Part shown: positions 34,358-42,027 of the stretch, piece by piece
How positions within the stretch are numbered: the stretch's first letter is position 1
How the letters are laid out: each line of letters begins with the position of its first letter
NCBI GenBank assembly: GCA_018715905.1
Contig: DVKS01000183.1
Location: forward strand, 1 to 44,286
DNA length: 44,286 nt
Direction of reading: 5' to 3'
Source: Candidatus Caccovicinus merdipullorum
GTDB lineage: Bacteria; Bacillota; Clostridia; Lachnospirales; Lachnospiraceae
Translations under genes and position numbers: made by a program
Notes under the pieces: model-generated
Seen by the model: the letters and a program-made list of their open reading frames with translations, nothing else
What the model was told of the DNA's origin: nothing
Databases searched by the model: none

Positions 34358-35130
34358 CGTTCTCCGCCAAGGAATAATTCATTTTTCTTGGGCTCCTGGC
34401 ACACCTTCTTCAGTTTCTGGGAAATGGCGGCCGCCATAAGCTTATTCAGCTTTCTGGCATCTCTTGGACAGACCTTAATGCAGCGCATACAGGAAATACA
34501 GAGCGACGGGTCTGTTTTTGCCGGATTATCTGCCGGTATGGCCCCTACAGGGCATTTTCCGACGCAGGCTCCGCAGCCGCTGCACTCTTTTCCCGCCTCC
34601 GGGTGCACGGGCACCACGCCGAACTTCCGGTAAGGCCGGTTTCCCGGCACAGTAACCTCTTCTGCCGGCTCCTCACCGGTAAGTATGGGCCGGAGCTGAT
34701 CTGCAAATCCTCTTAATTCCTTTTCATCCTCCCGGTCAGGCCTTCCGGCTGCAAACTGCCTTGCAATAGAATGTTCCGCCACCGCGCTTACCGCACCAAT
34801 GCAGAAAAATCCCGCCTCATCCATGACGTCTTTAAGCTCCGCAAGGGTATCTTCGTAAGCCCGGTTTCCATACACGCAAACGATAACTGCCCTGGCGCCG
34901 CTTCCTTTTATCTGCCGGATACGCTCCGCTGCCGCCTGAGGCACTCTTCCTCCATAAGAAGGAACAGCTGCCAGACAGACATCCTCCGGTGAAATACTGA
35001 TATCCGAATATACCGTATCCATCCGGGTAAGATCAATTACCTGGCGCTTTAAGCCGATCTCCTCGGCCAGTATATCTGCTGCCCTTTTCGTACCGCCTGT
35101 AGGACTGAAAACCATTTCGTATAATTTCAT
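34354..35130 (-). CDS. EFR1-like flavodoxin/ferredoxin fusion protein
   Basis: A protein of about 258 residues with an N-terminal flavodoxin-like domain (YEMVFSPTGGTKRAADILAEE, AVPSYGGRVPQAAAERI) and a C-terminal pair of [4Fe-4S] motifs (CSGCGACVGKCPVGAI and CISCMRCIKVCP). Such EFR1-family proteins shuttle electrons in anaerobes. The start MKLYEM follows GGAGGAGG and is preferred over the track start. It leads the EFR1, NTase-ModE, YqeC-MocA operon, so it may supply electrons for cofactor or hydroxylase maturation, an inference from position. An extended -10 TGGTATAAT (35169-35177) lies about 30 bases upstream. Confidence 0.9.
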   Translation of the reverse strand: MKLYEMVFSPTGGTKRAADILAEEIGLKRQVIDLTRMDTVYSDISISPEDVCLAAVPSYGGRVPQAAAERIRQIKGSGARAVIVCVYGNRAYEDTLAELKDVMDEAGFFCIGAVSAVAEHSIARQFAAGRPDREDEKELRGFADQLRPILTGEEPAEEVTVPGNRPYRKFGVVPVHPEAGKECSGCGACVGKCPVGAIPADNPAKTDPSLCISCMRCIKVCPRDARKLNKLMAAAISQKLKKVCQEPKKNELFLGGER

Positions 35131-35185
35131 TTCGATTCCTCCTCCAAAAATCAAGCAATTCTTTTTTCATTATACCATAAATTCA

Positions 35186-35214
35186 TTGTCAACGGGCATT
35201 TTTCGTTTTATAAT
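35186..35214 (+). promoter_or_regulatory. Plus-strand promoter of an orphan RNA
   Basis: TTGTCA (35186-35191) and a perfect TATAAT (35209-35214) with the ideal 17-base spacer. No plus-strand protein gene follows for eight kilobases. It is interleaved with the minus-strand EFR1 promoter. Confidence 0.8.
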
Positions 35215-35220
35215 AGACGT

Positions 35221-35322
35221 TGTTCACCAGTTCCGGGAGGAGTGCGGCGAAAGCCGTATAGCCGGTGTCCGGTCTCACACGATTAATCCCGGGAACACGC
35301 GGCTGCTGGCGAACATTTTTTC
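35221..35322 (+). ncRNA. Candidate structured small RNA
   Basis: The gap between EFR1 and modC has no ORF. From the predicted start at about 35221 the RNA begins TGTTCACCAG, which pairs with CTGGCGAACA at 35306-35315 and is followed at once by TTTTTT. Inside, TTCCGGGA pairs with TCCCGGGAA, and two hairpins are seen: CGGC-GAAA-GCCG with a GNRA tetraloop, and GTGT...ACAC. AGCCG could also form a pseudoknot with CGGCT. This is the anatomy of a standalone stable RNA of about 100 nucleotides. I could not match it to 6S, SRP, tmRNA, Moco or other riboswitch consensus from memory. Confidence 0.6.
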
Positions 35323-35335
35323 TGTTGATGATGAC

Positions 35336-35382
35336 AAAAAAGCTCTGACGGCGGAATGATCCGCTGTTCAGAGCTTTTTGTC
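35336..35382. terminator. Bidirectional terminator between the orphan RNA and modC
   Basis: AAAAAGCTCTGA and TCAGAGCTTTTT arms enclose a second small palindrome (CGGCGGAATGATCCGCTG). T runs occur on both strands, so it can end the modC mRNA and any plus-strand RNA reading past 35322. Confidence 0.9.
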
Positions 35383-35439
35383 ATAATATGATTTGATTGT
35401 CTTTCACATTGCTTCCGCAGCTCGCCGGCGCAGGATGGC

Positions 35440-36570
35440 TTACTCCCCACGCAAAAGAAGAACCGCCTCCGGCTGTACCGTAAGCCACTGGGGAATCACA
35501 CCGGCACTGTCATGGGTATGGATTGTCTTTTCCACCTTCCACCAGAGGCCGTTTTCCAGAGTCACATACCACTCAAAGGGCATTTCCGTAACGGATCCAT
35601 TCCCCACCGGTATCCGGTTTATGCCGATTCCATCGGCCGCCGGTTCCAGATCATGGGCCCGGATTCCCACTGCGAAAATTTCCGGTCCCACTTCCTGTTC
35701 CGTGGTGAGTACCAGTCCGTTCCAGTCCAGGGCCTTTACCTGCCGGGCCCCCAGGCGCTCAATCCGTGAAATGTTTTTGCAGCCTGTAAGGCGGGCCGCC
35801 TGGCAGGTTCCCGGGTTCTGGAAGATATCCCTGGTCCTTCCGGCTGTCAGCACGTGTCCATTGTCCATAAGAAGCAGGTAATCGCAAAGCTGATACGCTT
35901 CATCCCTGTCATGGGTCACCATGACAGATGCGCCGTCATAATCTTTTAATACCCGGGCCAGTTCCAGCCGAAGTCCTTCCCGAAGGTATGTGTCCATGGC
36001 AGAAAAGGGTTCATCCAGCAAAAGGACTCTGGGTTCATAGGCCAGAATCCTTGCCAGAGCGGTCCGCTGCTGCTGTCCGCCTGAAAGCTGGCCGGGGTAG
36101 CGCTTTTCCAGTCCGGACAGCCGGAATCGCCGGATCATTTCCTCCACCCGCGCATCCTGTGCGGCCCGGCTTAAACGCTCTCCTTTCCCGGGCAGCCCCT
36201 TCTTTCCCTGACTTTTTAATCCGATCCGGATATTTTCTTCTACTGTCATATTGGGGAAAAGAGCGTAATTCTGAAACAGATATCCCACCCGTCTCTGCTG
36301 GGGCTTTCTGTTAATCTTACGTTCCCGGTGAAAGAGGATCTGCTCTTCTTCTTCTCTGCCGTCTCTTTCCAGGCTGCGAAGCAGGATCTTTCCCTCATCT
36401 GGTGTTACGATCCCGGCAATCGATTTTAAGGTCATGCTTTTCCCGCATCCCGATGGTCCAAGGATCCCCAGGCATCCTCTGCCGCAGGAAAACTGAATCT
36501 CCAGCCGGAACTCCTTCAGCTGTTTCCGGATATCCACTTCCAGAAGATTCGTATTATCGCTGTGTTCCAT
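35440..36570 (-). CDS. modC: Molybdate ABC transporter ATP-binding protein
   Basis: A 376-residue ATPase with Walker A GPSGCGKSMT, signature LSGGQQQRTALARIL, Walker B VLLLDEPFSAMD and switch VTHDRDEAYQL. The C-terminal part after about residue 250 is an OB/TOBE-like regulatory domain. The length and fusion match ModC of Clostridia. It energises molybdate (or tungstate) uptake with ModB and ModA, directly upstream on the same strand. It follows an AGGAGAT site and ends before a strong terminator. Confidence 0.94.
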   Translation of the reverse strand: MEHSDNTNLLEVDIRKQLKEFRLEIQFSCGRGCLGILGPSGCGKSMTLKSIAGIVTPDEGKILLRSLERDGREEEEQILFHRERKINRKPQQRRVGYLFQNYALFPNMTVEENIRIGLKSQGKKGLPGKGERLSRAAQDARVEEMIRRFRLSGLEKRYPGQLSGGQQQRTALARILAYEPRVLLLDEPFSAMDTYLREGLRLELARVLKDYDGASVMVTHDRDEAYQLCDYLLLMDNGHVLTAGRTRDIFQNPGTCQAARLTGCKNISRIERLGARQVKALDWNGLVLTTEQEVGPEIFAVGIRAHDLEPAADGIGINRIPVGNGSVTEMPFEWYVTLENGLWWKVEKTIHTHDSAGVIPQWLTVQPEAVLLLRGE

Positions 36571-36611
36571 TTCAATATCTCCTAAAGCATCTGCCGCCGG
36601 ACGGCGAAAGG

Positions 36612-37283
36612 CTATTTTCTCTGGTTTTCCGTGCGCATGGCCGCCCAGTTCATCAGCATTACCGAAAGCAGAGCGATCACTGCAATCACCATCACATACC
36701 GGTTTGCCGTGTCCATATTTCCGGCCGCCACCTCAGAATAAACCGCCATGGGAAGAGTTCTGGTTTTTCCGGCAATGTTTCCCGCGATCATAGCGGTGGC
36801 GCCGAATTCGCCAAGTCCCCTGGCAAAGGCCAGTACACCGCCGCTTACCACGCCGGGGGCCGCATTGGCCAGAAGAACCTTCCGGAAAATCTCCCACTCA
36901 CTCATGCCCAGGGTCCGCGCCGCAGCCGTCAGGTTCGGATCCACCTGCTCGAAGGCGCCCCTGGCGGACCGGTACATCAGGGGAAAGGACATAGTCACTG
37001 CCGCAATGACGGTAGCTCCCCAGGAAAAAGCGATCTTAATGCTGAAAAAATCCAGGAAAAACTTTCCCAGCGGCCGCTTCACCCCGAACAGATACAGCAG
37101 GAAAAATCCCGCTACCGTCGGCGGCAGCACCAGGGGCAGCGTCAGAATGCCATCCAGAATCATCTTAGCCCGTCCATCCCGAATGCTGACCACCAGCCAT
37201 GCCGCCAGGATTCCAAGGAAAAATGTAATTAAAATCGACAGACTCGCCGTCTTCACAGATATCCAGACCGGTGACCAGTCCAT
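36612..37283 (-). CDS. modB: Molybdate ABC transporter permease
   Basis: A 223-residue permease with about five spans (SLSILITFFLGILAAWLVVS, LPLVLPPTVAGFFLLYLFG, FSWGATVIAAVTMSFPLMY). The EAA loop AARTLGMSEWEIFRKVLLANAAPG contacts ModC, and the RGLGEFGATAMIAGNI segment is typical of ModB/CysT permeases. The AGGAGGG site gives the start. A degenerate trace CTGCCGCCGGACGGC, like the leader palindromes, lies in the 41-base gap to modC. Confidence 0.95.
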   Translation of the reverse strand: MDWSPVWISVKTASLSILITFFLGILAAWLVVSIRDGRAKMILDGILTLPLVLPPTVAGFFLLYLFGVKRPLGKFFLDFFSIKIAFSWGATVIAAVTMSFPLMYRSARGAFEQVDPNLTAAARTLGMSEWEIFRKVLLANAAPGVVSGGVLAFARGLGEFGATAMIAGNIAGKTRTLPMAVYSEVAAGNMDTANRYVMVIAVIALLSVMLMNWAAMRTENQRK

Positions 37284-37320
37284 GGCTTTCCCTCCTCCTG
37301 TTTCACATGTATGTTCTTCT

Positions 37321-37380
37321 CACTGGAAAATTATTTCTCTCACCGAAAAAATGTTTTTCCCGCCGGAAAAGATCAGCCCT
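37321..37380. repeat. Three degenerate 20-bp tandem units between modA and modB
   Basis: Three successive 20-base units begin CACTGGAAAA, CACCGAAAAA and CGCCGGAAAA. The first two agree at about 14 of 20 positions. The tract spans the modA stop and the modA-modB gap. Whether it is a binding array or drifted spacer DNA is open. Confidence 0.4.
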
Positions 37381-38191
37381 CACTTCCGGCAGCAAATCCA
37401 TAAGCTTCAAATACCGCCATGGCTTCCGGTGTTTTCAGGAAATCTACCAGACTTTGAGCAGCTTCCTCATGGGCCGTATTCTTTACCACGGCAACAGGGT
37501 AAATCACCTTGGTCTTAAGGCTTCCTTCCGGCGCCTCTGCAACCACATCTACCTGATCTTCCATGCTGGCCGCATCGGTCGCATAAACGATGCCTGCGTC
37601 TGCGCTTGCAGCTGCTACCTGGTTTAACACCTCCGTTACATTGGTGCCGAAGCTGACCTTATCCTGAATGCTGTCCCAGATCCCCAGACTGGTCAGCGCT
37701 TCCTGGGCATACTGACCGGCCGGAACGCTGGCAGGGTCGCCTAATGCAATGCTGGCAGCATCTGCAATATCCTCAAATGCGCTTAATCCGGCCTCATTTC
37801 CCTCAGGAACGATCAGAACGATCTTATTCTCCAGAAGGTCGGTAATGGTATCCGATGCAATCAGTCCTTCTTCATTCAGTGCATCCATCTGCGTGGTGGC
37901 AGCAGACATAAATACATCTGCTTCCAGTCCTTCCTCAATCTGTGTCTGCAGTTTTCCGGAGCTGTCATAGGTGCCTTTTACTACAATATTCGGATACTGC
38001 TCCTGGAACATGGGGATCAGCTCCTCTTCAAAGGCATTCTTCAGGCTGGCAGCTGCAGCAATGAGAATTTCCTCGGTCTCCACAGTTTCCTGAGGCGCTG
38101 CAGTGGTTTCCCCACTCTGGGAAGAGCAGCCGGCCAGCATGCCGGCCGTCAGGGCCGCTGTCATCATCCATACCAACGTTCTTTTTTTCAT
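37373..38191 (-). CDS. modA: Molybdate ABC transporter substrate-binding lipoprotein
   Basis: A 272-residue periplasmic-type binding protein anchored as a lipoprotein: signal MKKRTLVWMMTAALTAGMLAGCSSQ with lipobox LAGC. The ModA fold follows (ILIAAAASLKNAFEEELIPMFQEQYPNI, TYDSSGKLQTQIEEGLEADVFMSAA, LIVPEGNEAGL, ADAGIVYATDAAS). The serine in AASLKNAF and the SSGKLQ turn are the expected oxyanion contacts. Molybdate is favoured over tungstate by the neighbours. It starts 58 bases after the MOSC-MogA stop with GAGGGAG. Confidence 0.95.
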   Translation of the reverse strand: MKKRTLVWMMTAALTAGMLAGCSSQSGETTAAPQETVETEEILIAAAASLKNAFEEELIPMFQEQYPNIVVKGTYDSSGKLQTQIEEGLEADVFMSAATTQMDALNEEGLIASDTITDLLENKIVLIVPEGNEAGLSAFEDIADAASIALGDPASVPAGQYAQEALTSLGIWDSIQDKVSFGTNVTEVLNQVAAASADAGIVYATDAASMEDQVDVVAEAPEGSLKTKVIYPVAVVKNTAHEEAAQSLVDFLKTPEAMAVFEAYGFAAGSEG

Positions 38192-38249
38192 ACTACTCCC
38201 TCTTTCGCTTTCTTAAGTTGCTGTGAGTATAATGGTTATTTTAACGGGT

Positions 38250-39206
38250 TTACCGCTGTCCGGCACATTCGGAAGCACTGCCCCGCAGGATCTTAATGCC
38301 GTGCTCCAACGGCTCCAGAATAAATCCAAGGCTCTCCCGGACTGCCTTGGGACTTCCCGGGAGATTGACGATTAACGTTTTCTTCCGGATTACCGATACG
38401 CCGCGGCCAAGCATGGCACGGCTGGTCAGCTCCATGGAACGGTATCGGATATACTCTGCAATCCCTGGCGCATTCCGGTCCGCCACTGCCATGGTGGCCT
38501 CCGGCGTCTGGTCCCGCATGGAAAATCCCGTACCGCCGCTGGTGACCACCAGATCCAGCTGCCGCCCGTCTGCCAAGCGGATCAGCTGCTGCTTCAAAAC
38601 TTCCGGCTCATCAGGAAGCAAAAGGACTTCCTCCACCTGGTATCCCGCCTGTTCAAGCATTTCTTTTGCTGCCGGTCCGCTCTCATCCTTCCGCTTCCCG
38701 GCCGCTCCCTTGTCGCTTAACACGATCACCGCCGCCGAAAAAGGCCTGTCCGGATCAGGCATTATCACTTCCATCTTGTCTCCCGGGCGGACCGTTCCCT
38801 CCCGGATCACTCTGGCAAACACCCCCTGCGTCGGCATGATGCACTCTCCCATCCGCTGATAAATGGCACAGTGGCTGTGGCATTCCTTTCCGATCTGGGT
38901 AATCTCAAGTTCTGCGTCATTAACCAAAAGCCTTGTTCCCACGGGAAGGGAAGAAAAGTCAATTCCTTCCACCACCAGATTTTCCCCGAAAGCGCCGTCG
39001 CCGACACCGGCTCCCCGCTGGTTAAACGCTTTTACCCGGTCATAGGAAAGCAGGCTTACCTGCCGGTGCCAGTTTCCTCCGTGGGCATCGCTCTCAATAC
39101 CAAAGTTTAAAACCAGGCGTCCTTCCGGTACGGCATGTTTTTCTGTGCCGCGCTTTTCGCTGATACAGACGGCACGAACCTGCCCCTGTATATTCTCCTG
39201 CTCCAT
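38250..39206 (-). CDS. MOSC domain fused to MogA/MoaB molybdopterin domain
   Basis: A 318-residue fusion. Residues 1 to about 150 are a MOSC domain (GIESDAHGGNWHRQVSLLSYD, GAFGENLVVEGID, IGKECHSHCAIYQRMGECIMPTQGVFARV), including the conserved cysteine implicated in sulfur or metal-sulfur transfer. From about 155 on is a MogA/MoaB domain: IVLSDKGAAGKRKDESGP, VTSGGTGFSMRDQTPEAT, LPGSPKAV, which binds and adenylylates molybdopterin. The pairing suggests cofactor insertion and sulfuration steps on one chain. It is four bases downstream of moaA. Confidence 0.93.
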   Translation of the reverse strand: MEQENIQGQVRAVCISEKRGTEKHAVPEGRLVLNFGIESDAHGGNWHRQVSLLSYDRVKAFNQRGAGVGDGAFGENLVVEGIDFSSLPVGTRLLVNDAELEITQIGKECHSHCAIYQRMGECIMPTQGVFARVIREGTVRPGDKMEVIMPDPDRPFSAAVIVLSDKGAAGKRKDESGPAAKEMLEQAGYQVEEVLLLPDEPEVLKQQLIRLADGRQLDLVVTSGGTGFSMRDQTPEATMAVADRNAPGIAEYIRYRSMELTSRAMLGRGVSVIRKKTLIVNLPGSPKAVRESLGFILEPLEHGIKILRGSASECAGQR

Positions 39207-39210
39207 GGTT

Positions 39211-40284
39211 TCATCCTCCTATGTCAATCATATTTCTCTGTTCCGTCATTGCCTGAGGCTGTTCAAAACAATGGGCTCCCGGCTTTGACCGCACCGCCTT
39301 CTCCATGGCTTCGGAAAGGCGTTTCTGCAGATCCGGAGCATCCGGACAGTCTGCGTATTTCCATTCCCAGTGTCCGTTTTCCCGAGTCTTAGCCGCCTGA
39401 TCCTGTCTGAGGACAGCCCGCAGGTCTTCTCCATCCGGATAACACAGACATGTCTTTAAAAAGCCGCTGGCTGTCAGACGGATACGGCTGCAGTCTTTGC
39501 AGAATTTCCCGTGCATGGCACTGATAAGACCCAGACTTCCTTTAAATCCAGGCACTTGGTAATACACCGCAGGCCCCGCCCCATGGCGCCGTCCGTCCGG
39601 CTCCATCCCCGGATAACGCTTCTGCATCTCCTTAAAAAGCGTCTCATGATTTATAGTCTCATACTGCCTTCCATATCCGATGGGCATCATTTCAATAAAT
39701 CGCACATCCACAGGCAGAATCCTGGCAAGCTCTGCCACCGAAACCCAGTCCGGCACCAAATGTTCTGTTCCGGAATCCCTGCCTGCAAAACCTGCCCGGT
39801 CAAAATCAATAGACACTGCATTTACCTTTACGGGAATCCCGCTTCTGCAGGCCGCCTGTATGGCCGATTCCACCGTTTCCAATCCGTCTGCACCTGTGAT
39901 CTGATGGTAGCGCGCCCGGTCCCTGGTATCCAGGCTGATATTGATCCCATCGATCCCCGCTTCCAAAAGACCCGGAAGCTCCTCTTCAAGGCGGATTCCG
40001 TTGGTGGTAAGCGTCACCGTCTCGATTCCTGGAACTTCCTTAATCATCTTCACCAGCCGGCAGCATCCCCGGCGCACCAAAGGTTCCCCGCCGGTTATCT
40101 TAATATGGCGGATCCCAAGTCTTGCTCCACAGATTGCCACCGCCTGGATCTCCTCAAAGGTAAGGATCTGCGCCGCCGGCTCCTTTTGGGCACCGTGAGG
40201 CATACAGTAGCAGCACCGCAGATTGCAGCGGTCTGTAATGGAAATCCGCATATAGTCAATGGTTCGTCCGTAAGAATCCTTCAT
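39211..40284 (-). CDS. moaA: GTP 3',8-cyclase (radical SAM)
   Basis: A 357-residue MoaA, which with MoaC turns GTP into cyclic pyranopterin monophosphate. The radical-SAM cluster motif is CNLRCCYC in DRCNLRCCYCMPHG, GGEPLVRRGC follows, and the C-terminal second [4Fe-4S] site is seen in FCKDCSRIRLTASGFLKTCL. The start overlaps the moaC stop by four bases (ATGA). A slightly long insert around 165-185 is unremarkable. Confidence 0.96.
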   Translation of the reverse strand: MKDSYGRTIDYMRISITDRCNLRCCYCMPHGAQKEPAAQILTFEEIQAVAICGARLGIRHIKITGGEPLVRRGCCRLVKMIKEVPGIETVTLTTNGIRLEEELPGLLEAGIDGINISLDTRDRARYHQITGADGLETVESAIQAACRSGIPVKVNAVSIDFDRAGFAGRDSGTEHLVPDWVSVAELARILPVDVRFIEMMPIGYGRQYETINHETLFKEMQKRYPGMEPDGRRHGAGPAVYYQVPGFKGSLGLISAMHGKFCKDCSRIRLTASGFLKTCLCYPDGEDLRAVLRQDQAAKTRENGHWEWKYADCPDAPDLQKRLSEAMEKAVRSKPGAHCFEQPQAMTEQRNMIDIGG

Positions 40285-40772
40285 GACTCCCTCACCGCTT
40301 TCGGGTGGAAAAATTCGCCGCTCTTTCCGCCGGATTTGTGCTCTAGCCGAATCTCTCCCATTTCCATGGTCCTGTCAACGGCCTTGCACATATCGTAAAC
40401 CGTCAGAAGGGCCGCAGTTACACCGGTCAGCGCCTCCATCTCCACTCCCGTCTTTCCCGTGGTTCTGGCTGTACAGACTGCTTCGATCTCACATCGTTCC
40501 TGCTTTATGGAAAAATCAATGGCAAGACTGGAAAGGGGCAGGGGATGGCACAAAGGGATCAGTTCCCAGGTCCGCTTGGCTCCCATGATTCCGGCGATCC
40601 GGGCCGTACCCAGCACATCTCCCTTTTTCATGGTTCCTTCCATAACCATATCAAGACATTCCCGGCTCATAAAAATGCTTCCTCTGGCCTTTGCCTCCCG
40701 AACTGTGTCCGCCTTTTCTCCCACATCTACCATGCGGGCATTTCCCGCCTCATCAAAATGTGTAAATTTCAT
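40281..40772 (-). CDS. moaC: Cyclic pyranopterin monophosphate synthase
   Basis: A 163-residue MoaC. Motifs: HFDEAGNARMVDVGEKADTVREAKARG, IAGIMGAKRTWELIPLCHPLPLSS with the substrate-binding histidine, and KTGVEMEALTGVTAALLTVYDMCKAVD. The start MKFTHFDE at 40772 is preferred because AAGGA lies upstream, whereas the earlier ATGs lack a site. It overlaps moaA by four bases and follows the MoeA-like gene after five bases. Confidence 0.96.
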   Translation of the reverse strand: MKFTHFDEAGNARMVDVGEKADTVREAKARGSIFMSRECLDMVMEGTMKKGDVLGTARIAGIMGAKRTWELIPLCHPLPLSSLAIDFSIKQERCEIEAVCTARTTGKTGVEMEALTGVTAALLTVYDMCKAVDRTMEMGEIRLEHKSGGKSGEFFHPKAVRES

Positions 40773-40777
40773 CGTTT

Positions 40778-41836
40778 CTACCATCCTTTTCCGAAGCCGC
40801 AGGCCGGCCAGGTACAGACGGGGCAATTCAGACACAGTCCCCCCTGTCCCAAAGAAGCCAGCTCTTCTGCCGTCACTTCATCGTCTGCCATAATCTTTGG
40901 GAGTACCAGATCAAATATGGTGCGCTTCGAATACATCACGCAGCCGGGAAGGCCCATGATGGGCACCACCCGGGCGGAGTCTCCTTCTCCCGCCGTATAA
41001 TAAGCCAGCAAAAACATAGCTCCCGGAAGCACCGGAGCGCCGTAGGAGACGATCCTTGCGCCGGTATTCTTAATGGCAAGGGGTGTTTTGTCATCTGGAT
41101 CCACGCTCATGCCGCCGGTACAGATCACCATGTCCGCGCCTTTTTCGATCATGCGCAGAATGGCCTCGGTCACCTTCTTATCGTCATCGTTCCAGATTTC
41201 ATGGCCCATCACTTCCGTATCATACTCTGCCAGCTTCTCCCGGATCACCGGTGAGAAGGTGTCTTCAATCCTTCCGTAATATACTTCATTTCCGGTGGTA
41301 ACGATGGCTGCTTTCTTTTTTCGGAAGGGCACAAGTTCAAAGATCGGACTGCCGCCGGTAATCTCCATGGCCGTCTTTTTGGCTGCCTCCATCTTCTCTT
41401 CCTCGATTACAAGAGGAATGATCCGCGTGCCTGCCAGTTTGTCTCCTGCCTTTACCGGAACATTTCCGTGCCGGGAAGCGATCATCATCTGACCCATGCT
41501 GTTTACTGCCTTAAGGGCCTCATTTTTTATTTTAAACAGGCCGCTGCATGCTGCCGTCAGCTCGATCTTTCCTTCTTTGGGAGCAGAGCGGTCCATGTAT
41601 TCTCCCCTGCAGATGGCGCAGAGAATCTCGGCTGCCTCATCTTCATGAAGCATTCCCTCTGCCTTCTCCCAGACGTAAAGCTGGTCTTTCCCAAGACTTA
41701 AAAGGACCGTGATATCCTCCTTCGTCACCACATGACCTTTCCGAAACCGGGCATCCTTGGTGACGCCTTTGATGATCTGCGTAATGTCATGACACAGTAC
41801 CGCGCCTTCCGCTTCTGTCGTACGAATCAGTTTCAT
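40778..41836 (-). CDS. MoeA/MoaB-like molybdopterin-binding protein with Cys-rich tail
   Basis: A protein of about 352 residues, the first gene of the block. The N-terminal half (AVLCHDITQIIKG, FRKGHVVTKEDI, LYVWE) resembles the MoeA-like proteins of Clostridia, and the C-terminal half is a MoCF-binding domain (AIVTTGNEVYYGRI, MVICTGGMSVDPDDKTP, GLPGCVMYSKRTIFDLVLP). It would act in molybdate insertion. It ends with CLNCPVCTWPACGFGKGW, four cysteines with close spacing that suggest a metal or Fe-S knuckle. The start at 41836 follows GGGAGG. No separate moaD or moaE is in the cluster. Confidence 0.88.
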   Translation of the reverse strand: MKLIRTTEAEGAVLCHDITQIIKGVTKDARFRKGHVVTKEDITVLLSLGKDQLYVWEKAEGMLHEDEAAEILCAICRGEYMDRSAPKEGKIELTAACSGLFKIKNEALKAVNSMGQMMIASRHGNVPVKAGDKLAGTRIIPLVIEEEKMEAAKKTAMEITGGSPIFELVPFRKKKAAIVTTGNEVYYGRIEDTFSPVIREKLAEYDTEVMGHEIWNDDDKKVTEAILRMIEKGADMVICTGGMSVDPDDKTPLAIKNTGARIVSYGAPVLPGAMFLLAYYTAGEGDSARVVPIMGLPGCVMYSKRTIFDLVLPKIMADDEVTAEELASLGQGGLCLNCPVCTWPACGFGKGW

Positions 41837-41853
41837 TTTCTCTTGCCTCCCAC

Positions 41854-41877
41854 CGTTATTTTTTTTTAAGAATAACG
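41854..41877 (-). promoter_or_regulatory. Putative ModE-type operator
   Basis: A perfect inverted repeat CGTTATT/AATAACG with a ten-base centre, read as CGTTAT-N12-ATAACG. This is the geometry of the E. coli modA operator as I recall it. It lies from about +2 to +25 of the predicted transcript of the molybdenum operon, a blocking position. Confidence 0.65.
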
Positions 41878-41885
41878 CTATTTTC

Positions 41886-41914
41886 AGCATATAATATTTC
41901 AGCCGATTTGTAAA
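41886..41914 (-). promoter_or_regulatory. Promoter of the molybdenum cofactor operon
   Basis: TTTACA (41909-41914) and TATGCT (41886-41891) with a 17-base spacer on the minus strand. It is upstream of the MoeA-like gene and abuts the palindrome at 41854. Confidence 0.6.
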
Positions 41915-41925
41915 TACTATTCCAC

Positions 41926-41978
41926 AAAAACAGGCGGAAACTGCACAAACACATTCGTTTGGCAGCTTCCGCCTGTTT
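41926..41978 (-). terminator. Terminator after the 42.0-kb flavodoxin gene
   Basis: A long stem (AACAGGCGGAAxCTG with CAGxTTCCGCCTGTT) is followed by TTTTTG on the minus strand. It separates the flavodoxin gene from the molybdenum operon. Confidence 0.85.
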
Positions 41979-42027
41979 CCGTATCTTATTTATTTTATTC
42001 CGAAATGCAGCTGGAAAATGCTTTCCG

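Noticed and set aside
35217-35336. Minus-strand Moco riboswitch controlling EFR1
   Set aside because: The minus-strand EFR1 promoter lies downstream of this segment and a terminator lies upstream, so the segment would not be in the EFR1 mRNA; I also could not match the Moco consensus.
37321-37380. CRISPR-like array
   Set aside because: Units are contiguous, only 20 bases, degenerate, and have no spacers; no cas genes are nearby.
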